Below, piece after piece: positions 59,011 through 64,000 of a stretch of DNA of 64,000 bases. A program made the translations under genes and the position numbers. Origin of the DNA: Paratractidigestivibacter sp963605405 (lineage in GTDB: Bacteria; Actinomycetota; Coriobacteriia; Coriobacteriales; Atopobiaceae). The stretch covers positions 62,001-126,000 of the forward strand of contig CAVCUP010000002.1 in the NCBI GenBank assembly GCA_963605405.1. Reading direction: 5' to 3'. The notes below the pieces were generated by a model. It did no database searches and had not been told where the DNA came from. It saw only the letters and a list, made by a program, of their open reading frames with translations. The first letter of the stretch is position 1; the number at the start of each line of letters is the position of its first letter.

Positions 59011-60171
59011 CTACGCGATGCCGAGCCGGCGGAAGAGCGGCGCGCGCACAAGGCGGTCGATCGCGAGGAGCAGGGTCAGCAGGCCGAGGCTGAGCGCGAG
59101 CCCCGCCGCGAAGAACGCCCCGGCGCCGTGCGCCTCGAGGGCCCTTCCGGTAAGGTCCGTGAAGGCCGGCCACCACAGGGAAGAGAAGTTCGACTGCGCT
59201 ATATAGAACCCGAGGATGCCCGGGCTCGCCGCGACGGCGAGGCGGGCGAGCGCGCCATGCGCGGGAGCGGGGGCCGTCGCGTCCTTGCCGGCCCGCATGC
59301 CCTCGGCGCGTTTCTCGACGGTGCCTGAGCGCGCGAACGCCACGGAGGCGACCGCGAGCGCGAACGAGACCGCCGACGTCGATTTATACGAGAGATCCCA
59401 CACGAGCTCGAGCCTGCCCGTGAGCGCGCACCAGAGTTCGAGGCCCCAGGCGACGGCCGCACAGGCGCCCAGGAGCGCCCCCGCGCCCCTGCGGCTCGGG
59501 CGCCTCTCGCTCAGGTAGGCGCCCGTGACGAAGGCCGCGAAGTACGTGACGGCGCTCATGAGCTTGCGCCAGTCGAGCAGCCCGGCGCCCTCGGCCGCCT
59601 GCGAGCAGAACGCGATGTAGGAGTTCGCGGCGAAGACCGTGGCGAGAATCGCACAGATGAGCGTCCCGTGCCGCCCGATGCGCCGCCATGCCCAGCCGAT
59701 CGCGGGGGCAAGCACGGTGAGGGCGAGGTAGACCCATATGAACTCGAGCCCGGTCGTGAGCCAGTCGATGCGACCGAGCCCGATGCCCTCGATGGGCACG
59801 ATGAACGCGCTCACGCAGAGGGCGGCCGCCGCATAGAGCGCGACGGCGGCGAGAATCGAGCCGGTGCGCCGCGCGGTCCTGCGCGCCTGACCGCCCCAAT
59901 ACCCCGCCTCCCGGCTCTCTCGCGCCGCCGAGGGCACGAGGAAGAGCCCGGAAATGAGGAAGAAGACGTTGTTGCCGTAGGCGCCGAGCAGGTTGATGAG
60001 CCCGAGCCCGCATGCGGCGAGCGGGTCGGCCGCGAGCGAGGCGCCGGGCCCGCTGGCGCTGGTCATGAGGTCGAACCAGGGCATGAAGGTGTGGAAGAGG
60101 GCGATTCCTGCGGCGGCCACGAGGCGCAGGGCCTCGATACGGGGGTCTCTCGCCGCGCGCTTGCGTGTCAC
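59011..60171 (-). CDS. Acyltransferase 3 family membrane protein
   Basis: 386 residues from a GTG at 60171 (SD aaggagaagcga). RIEALRLVAAAGIALFHTFMPWF contains the conserved Arg and catalytic-site His of the OafA/NodX-type acyltransferase-3 family, and NVFFLISGLFLVPSA is the second signature; about ten membrane helices follow. Probably O-acylates a cell-surface polysaccharide or lipid. Convergent with the carboxypeptidase gene and divergent from pit. Confidence 0.9.
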   Translation of the reverse strand: MTRKRAARDPRIEALRLVAAAGIALFHTFMPWFDLMTSASGPGASLAADPLAACGLGLINLLGAYGNNVFFLISGLFLVPSAARESREAGYWGGQARRTARRTGSILAAVALYAAAALCVSAFIVPIEGIGLGRIDWLTTGLEFIWVYLALTVLAPAIGWAWRRIGRHGTLICAILATVFAANSYIAFCSQAAEGAGLLDWRKLMSAVTYFAAFVTGAYLSERRPSRRGAGALLGACAAVAWGLELWCALTGRLELVWDLSYKSTSAVSFALAVASVAFARSGTVEKRAEGMRAGKDATAPAPAHGALARLAVAASPGILGFYIAQSNFSSLWWPAFTDLTGRALEAHGAGAFFAAGLALSLGLLTLLLAIDRLVRAPLFRRLGIA

Positions 60172-60400
60172 TCGCTTCTCCTTCTGCGCTTAGGTCCGGG
60201 TTCGCAGTCGAGTATAGAGTGTCCGACGGGGCCGTCGCCGACGGCAAGAGGCGCCGCGCCCATGCTCGCGCGCGGCATCTTTGTAAGGCGGGCATCAATG
60301 TAAAGCGCCCGCTTCATCGGGGCGCTCCGGCCGAACAGCGCCCGTTTTCGGTGCTTCTTGCCTCGCAAAGCGCCCTGCGAGCCCTGGGGCGCGCCCCGGA

Positions 60401-60451
60401 ATGTAAGCTGCATGTAAGCCTTCGCCTTACAAAAACCCTCGCCGGCTTACT
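60401..60451 (+). promoter_or_regulatory. Possible PhoP-type box upstream of pit
   Basis: ATGTAAG occurs at 60401-60407 and 60412-60418, exactly 11 bp apart; on the other strand this reads CTTACA-N5-CTTACA, like the TTnACA-N5 repeats of Bacillus PhoP. CTTACA (60426) and CTTACT (60446) follow. The rest of the 380-bp gap shows no gene. Confidence 0.4.
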
Positions 60452-60551
60452 TTGGCCTTGGAAACAAGGACTTTACGTTATCCTTATCCGGTGCTTACGC
60501 ACGCATGACAGTACTGGGGCGCATCGGACTTTCGCGCATGTGTGGAAAAGA

Positions 60552-61607
60552 GTGCACTTGATTACCCTCGGTGAGTTCTTCGGCCTTCTGGCCTCCGACC
60601 CCTTCCTCGTGCTGGTGATGGTGCTCGTTTTGGGCACCATCTTCGTGAACGGCGCAACGGACGCCGCCAACGCCATCGCCGAGGTCGTGGGCACCCGCTC
60701 AATGGACATCGATGACGCGATCATGATGTCCGTCGTCTGCAACTTCATCGGACTCGTGGCCATGACCTTCATCTCCACGGCCGTCGCGGACACCATCTCC
60801 GGCATGGTCGATTTCGGCGGCGACTCGCATCTCGCGATGATCGCGCTGGCGGCCTCCACGGTCGGCATCGTCGCCTGGGGCGTCGCGGCTTGGGTCTTCG
60901 GCATCCCGACCTCCGAGTCCCACGCGCTTATCGCCGGCCTCACCGGCTCGGCGCTCGCCGTTTCCGGCGGCCTCGACGGCGTGAACATGGACGAGTGGGT
61001 CAAGGTCATCTACGGCCTCGTTCTCTCGACCGTCCTCGGCTACATCGCCGGCTGGGTCATCGCAAAGATCATCCCCATCGCCTGCAAGAACGCCGATCGC
61101 CGCCGCGCGAACAACTTCTTCGGCAAGATGCAGATCGCCGGCGCCGCGGGCGTTGCCCTCATGCACGGCGCGCAGGACGGCCAGAAGTTCATGTCCACCG
61201 CTATGCTCGCCGTGGCCCTCTCCATGGGCAAGACCGTCGGCGAGATGGGCGGCTTCCCCCTCTGGATCGAGATTCTCTGTGCCGGCGTGATGGCCATCGG
61301 CACCGCCATCGGCGGCAAGAAGATCATCAAGAAGGTCGGCATGGAGATGGTCCAGCTCGAGAAGTACCAGGGCTTCTCCGCCTCTATCTCGGCTACCGTG
61401 TCCCTCTTCATCGCCACCGTGACGGGCCTGCCCGTCTCCACGACGCACACCAAGACCGCCGCCATCATGGGCGCCGGCGCCGCCAAGGACGTCCGCTCCG
61501 TGAACTGGGGCGTCTGCAAGGAGATGGTCCTCACCTGGATCTTCACCTTCCCGGGCTGCGGCATCATCGGCTACGTGCTCGCCAAGCTCTTCCTCGTGAT
61601 CTTCTAA
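60552..61607 (+). CDS. pit: Low-affinity inorganic phosphate transporter (Pit family)
   Basis: 351 residues from a GTG at 60552 (ggaaaaga upstream); a TTG two codons on is possible. TIFVNGATDAANAIAEVVGTR and GLPVSTTHTKTAAIMGAGAAKD are the duplicated PiT signature motifs, in a ten-helix membrane protein; PTSESHALIAGLTGSALAV is the first-half counterpart of the second motif. Takes up phosphate with protons or sodium. The DUF47 gene follows after 50 bp. Confidence 0.94.
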   Translation: MHLITLGEFFGLLASDPFLVLVMVLVLGTIFVNGATDAANAIAEVVGTRSMDIDDAIMMSVVCNFIGLVAMTFISTAVADTISGMVDFGGDSHLAMIALAASTVGIVAWGVAAWVFGIPTSESHALIAGLTGSALAVSGGLDGVNMDEWVKVIYGLVLSTVLGYIAGWVIAKIIPIACKNADRRRANNFFGKMQIAGAAGVALMHGAQDGQKFMSTAMLAVALSMGKTVGEMGGFPLWIEILCAGVMAIGTAIGGKKIIKKVGMEMVQLEKYQGFSASISATVSLFIATVTGLPVSTTHTKTAAIMGAGAAKDVRSVNWGVCKEMVLTWIFTFPGCGIIGYVLAKLFLVIF

Positions 61608-61657
61608 ACCGAACGTTTTCTTAGATTCGACGACCCCCATAGATAAGGAGCCCATTC

Positions 61658-62287
61658 ATGGCACGCAACAAGAAGGAAGACGAGTTCTACACCCTGCTCA
61701 AGGAGTTCGCCGCCCTCATCGTCGAGACCTCCGAGGAGTACGCGGGCATCATCCACGACTTCCCTAACTCCATGCCCCGCATCCCGCAGATGAAGGTCTA
61801 CGAGACCAACTGCGACGAGCGCGTGAAGACCATCATGCAGAAGCTCTACACCTCCTTCATCACCCCGATCGACCGCGAGGACATCTCCGCCCTGGCGCTC
61901 GCGATGGACAACATCACCGACTCCATGTATGGGGTGACCATGCGCATGGACCTCTTCAACATCACCGATATGCGCGTCGAGGCCGAGCAGGCCGCCGACC
62001 TCGCCGTCACCGCGGTCAAGGAGCTCCAGGAGATGATCAACCGTCTCCCCGACTACAACAAGGAGCCCGAGCCCGTCATGGAGAAGGCCATCTCCGTGGG
62101 CGATATCGAGGACCAGGGCGACACCGTCTACCAGAACGGCCTGCGCCGTCTCTTCCACGAGGAGGAGGGCCACGGCGGCAAGTACGCCGTCACCTGGCTG
62201 CGCATCTTCGACCGCATGGAGCAGGTGCTCGACGCCTGCGACGACGCCGCTGGCGTCGTGCGCGCGGTCGTCATGAAGTCCGCGTAG
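61658..62287 (+). CDS. DUF47 (PhoU-like) phosphate transport accessory protein
   Basis: 209 residues, all-helical: DEFYTLLKEFAALIVETSEEYAGII, CDERVKTIMQKLYTSFITPIDREDISALALAMDNITDSMYG, ending FDRMEQVLDACDDAAGVVRAVVMKSA. These are the DUF47/PhoU-like motifs, including the acidic metal-binding helices. Such proteins pair with Pit transporters and modulate their activity. SD ataaggag. Terminator at 62351. Confidence 0.95.
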   Translation: MARNKKEDEFYTLLKEFAALIVETSEEYAGIIHDFPNSMPRIPQMKVYETNCDERVKTIMQKLYTSFITPIDREDISALALAMDNITDSMYGVTMRMDLFNITDMRVEAEQAADLAVTAVKELQEMINRLPDYNKEPEPVMEKAISVGDIEDQGDTVYQNGLRRLFHEEEGHGGKYAVTWLRIFDRMEQVLDACDDAAGVVRAVVMKSA

Positions 62288-62350
62288 GCTTGCGGACGTA
62301 AAGCCGGCTTGGAAGCCTCGCGCTTCTTCCTAAAACCCAGACAGTCCTTG

Positions 62351-62377
62351 GGGCCCCGATGTTGTCGGGGTCCTTTC
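62351..62377 (+). terminator. Intrinsic terminator of the pit operon
   Basis: GGGCCCCGA (62351-62359) pairs with TCGGGGTCC (62365-62373), one wobble, 5-nt loop, then TTT. Confidence 0.75.
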
Positions 62378-62428
62378 GCGTAACGTGCCCTGGCAAGAAG
62401 CGCGGGTTGCCCGGCCGCGCCGCAGGGC

Positions 62429-62660
62429 GTTGTGCAAACGGGGGCGATGGCAATGCGGGCGGGCCGCGTGTTGCGCAAACATGGCTGATGGCAATTCGGG
62501 CGGGCCGCGTGTTGCGAAAACAGGGGTGATGGCAGCACCGGCAAGGGCGCAGGCTGCCATCAGGGATTATTTCACAATATTTGGTTCCCCTTCGCTGCCA
62601 TCAGGGCCATTTGCGCAACGCGGGGCCGTTGCCAATTGCCATCACTCCTGTTTTCGCAAC
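62429..62660. repeat. Interspersed palindromic array, family A, copy 4
   Basis: Three direct 24-bp units start at 62429, 62470 and 62511, and three inverted units at 62555, 62596 and 62637. All spacings within each half are exactly 41 bp and the halves face each other across about 20 bp. More diverged than copies 1-3 (GCGCAAACA and GCGAAAACA variants, TGCCATCAGGG inverse). The flanking 460-bp gap has no other recognisable feature besides the terminator. Confidence 0.88.
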
Positions 62661-62748
62661 GCCGTGGGCGCAGATGCCCGCGGGGTCCTTGGTCGAAGGC
62701 TCCGCAAGAACAGTGGCCATGGGGCAAGAAGGGCGCTGCTGGGATACT

Positions 62749-62955
62749 ATGAATGGCATGGATACGAGAGAACCCATAGACGTCGAGACCCTGGAGGCGG
62801 CGCATTCCGTCGTCTATGAGGGCTCGGTGGCCGGCGCGGCCGCAGGCAACGCGGCCCGGTGCCGCGCCGTCGGCGCCAAGGTGTTCGACATGGGGCGGGG
62901 CCTTCGTGATGCGGGTGCGAAATCGGCTCCGTACCTGCAGCTGGTTGGGCGGTGA
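62749..62955 (+). CDS. Small hypothetical protein coupled to the release-factor-like gene
   Basis: 68 residues, MNGMDTREPIDVETLEAAHSV... rich in Ala and Gly, no membrane segment, ending SAPYLQLVGR. The SD is weak (ggga five bases upstream); an ATG three codons in is equally possible. Its TGA overlaps the GTG of the next gene (GTGA), an arrangement suggesting translational coupling. No family recognised; whether it is expressed is uncertain. Confidence 0.45.
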   Translation: MNGMDTREPIDVETLEAAHSVVYEGSVAGAAAGNAARCRAVGAKVFDMGRGLRDAGAKSAPYLQLVGR

Positions 62956-63338
62956 GCCCGATGGGGGAGGAAGGTCTCACGCATCGGCAGTACGCAGAGC
63001 TCGCACGACTGTCTATCGATAAGCTCGCCGAACAGTGCGAGACGCAGGTATTCCGCGCAACGGGGCCGGGCGGCCAAGGCGTGAACACGACGGATTCGGC
63101 GGTGCGCATGACGCATGTGCCCACCGGCATCACCGTGGTCTCGCGCGAGTCGCGTAGCCAGTATCGCAACCGCCAGATCTGCCTGCAGAAAATCCGCGAC
63201 GAGCTCGCGCGCCGCGGCCGTCCGCCCAAGGTGAGGCGCAAGACAAAGCCGACGCGCGCCTCGAAGGAGCGCCGCCTCGCGACCAAGCGCTTCCGCTCCG
63301 AGGTCAAGAAGCTTCGTCGCCGCCCGACGGACGAATAG
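62952..63338 (+). CDS. Peptide chain release factor-like protein (GGQ domain)
   Basis: 128 residues. The catalytic tripeptide G40-G41-Q42 lies in FRATGPGGQGVNTTDSAVRMTHVPTGITV, followed by SRSQYRNRQICLQKIRDEL and a strongly basic C-terminal tail (KVRRKTKPTRASKERRLATKRFRSEVKKLRRR). There is no stop-codon recognition domain. This matches ArfB/YaeJ-like rescue factors that hydrolyse peptidyl-tRNA on stalled ribosomes. A start at 62961 (ATG) is possible. Confidence 0.88.
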   Translation: MSPMGEEGLTHRQYAELARLSIDKLAEQCETQVFRATGPGGQGVNTTDSAVRMTHVPTGITVVSRESRSQYRNRQICLQKIRDELARRGRPPKVRRKTKPTRASKERRLATKRFRSEVKKLRRRPTDE

Positions 63339-63473
63339 CGGGGCGAGGGAACCGTCTCTTTGCCCCGTCTTCACGTTTCTGAGGGGTTCGCAGGCGTCGC
63401 TGCGGAGTTTGCGATCGTTGCCGGGGCGCCGGGCCGCTAAGCGGGCAAAGGGGCCGCCCGCAACCCGGTTTGG

Positions 63474-64000
63474 CTAGGCGACCGTGGCTGCGAAGGCGAG
63501 AAGCTCGTCGACGTGCTCGGGGCGGGTCGCCCACGAGGTCACGAAGCGGATGACGAGGCGGCCGTCGGGGAGCTGGGCGAAGACCTCGCAGCCCGCGGCG
63601 TCGATGAACTTCTCGGCCACGTCGCGCTCCACGACGAAGAACTGCTGGTTCGTGTTGGCCGGCAGGTAGGACTCGAACCCGAGTCGATTGAGGCCGTCGC
63701 GCAGCTGCAGGGCGCAGGCGTTGGCGCCGCGGGCGAGGCTCCAATAGAGCGCCTCTCCGCCGTCGGCCGGCTGCGCAAAGGCGGCCTCGAACTGCACGCC
63801 GAGCAGCCGGCCCTTGGCCATGAGCCCGCCGCGCTCCTTGATGAGGTAGGGGAACGACTGCTTGAGCTCGGGATCGGCGATGACCATGGCCTCGCCAAAG
63901 AGCAAGCCGTTCTTGGTGCCGCCCAGGTAGAAGGCGTCTGCGCGGGCGGCAAGGTGCCCGAGCGTGAGGTCGTTGCCTTCCGACGTGAGCGCTGCGGCCA
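63474..64000 (-). CDS. Threonine aldolase/beta-eliminating lyase-like enzyme, 3' part
   Basis: The gene enters from the right edge, so only about 175 C-terminal residues are visible. The segment FYLGGTKNGLLFGEAMV contains the PLP-binding lysine of the low-specificity L-threonine aldolase group, and FERGGLMAKGRLLGVQFEAAF-like and LPANTNQQFFVVE segments fit the small domain. It would cleave L-threonine or allo-threonine to glycine and acetaldehyde. The N-terminal half and start lie outside the window. Confidence 0.85.
   Translation of the reverse strand, partial: AAALTSEGNDLTLGHLAARADAFYLGGTKNGLLFGEAMVIADPELKQSFPYLIKERGGLMAKGRLLGVQFEAAFAQPADGGEALYWSLARGANACALQLRDGLNRLGFESYLPANTNQQFFVVERDVAEKFIDAAGCEVFAQLPDGRLVIRFVTSWATRPEHVDELLAFAATVA

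Overview
The window is 64 kb of high-GC bacterial DNA with dense, mostly operonic genes, frequent GTG/TTG starts with good Shine-Dalgarno (SD) sites, many PTS permeases and glycoside hydrolases, an archaeal-type topoisomerase I, split transketolases and several families of short interspersed palindromic repeats. I infer a saccharolytic gut member of the Coriobacteriia (Actinomycetota), most likely Collinsella or a close relative. That is judgement from gene content and protein style, not a database result.

Left third (1-25.5 kb), accessory carbohydrate region: two paralogous modules, each an MFS permease, a glycoside hydrolase and a zinc-motif-less ROK kinase (2-3374 and 20091-24030), flank a larger catabolic block. 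That block has a LacI regulator (3615-4649, minus), a FucI-like isomerase, a two-subunit transketolase and an FGGY kinase overlapping or nearly touching (4866-9569), a PfkB kinase, a PTS EIIBC, an apiosidase-like (DUF4038) hydrolase, a Ser esterase and a DUF1593 protein (to 17041). Isomerase + FGGY kinase + split transketolase + apiosidase-like enzyme fits catabolism of the branched pentose D-apiose; this is my main biological hypothesis. A solitary HTH-HipA kinase (17546-18883) lies between two 190-bp direct repeats. A TetR regulator and tandem palindromic operators control the second MFS module. A CPA2 antiporter closes the region.

Middle (26-49 kb), mostly core genome: yebC; a LicT-type antiterminator with its PTS EIIBC; an aminotransferase; a TPR-STAS-tatA-tatC operon; topoisomerase I; a GH2 enzyme; a probable type I toxin-antitoxin locus (38871-39170); tmk-holB-ricT; a nitroreductase; a large M16C peptidase; an EamA transporter; uppP; and a secreted coiled-coil lysozyme-like protein.

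Right part (50-64 kb): a minus-strand GntR-ROK-manA set faces a GH1/PTS-Lac operon (53085-56706) for beta-glucosides. Then come a repeat-rich 0.7-kb intergenic region, a D,D-carboxypeptidase, an acyltransferase, a Pit phosphate transporter with its DUF47 partner, a GGQ release-factor-like protein and a threonine-aldolase-like gene cut by the window end.

Unexplained structure: at least four intergenic arrays of a 24-bp motif, and a fifth array of an unrelated motif, share a 41-bp spacing and are arranged as converging direct and inverted copies. There are also several long single-copy hairpin elements.
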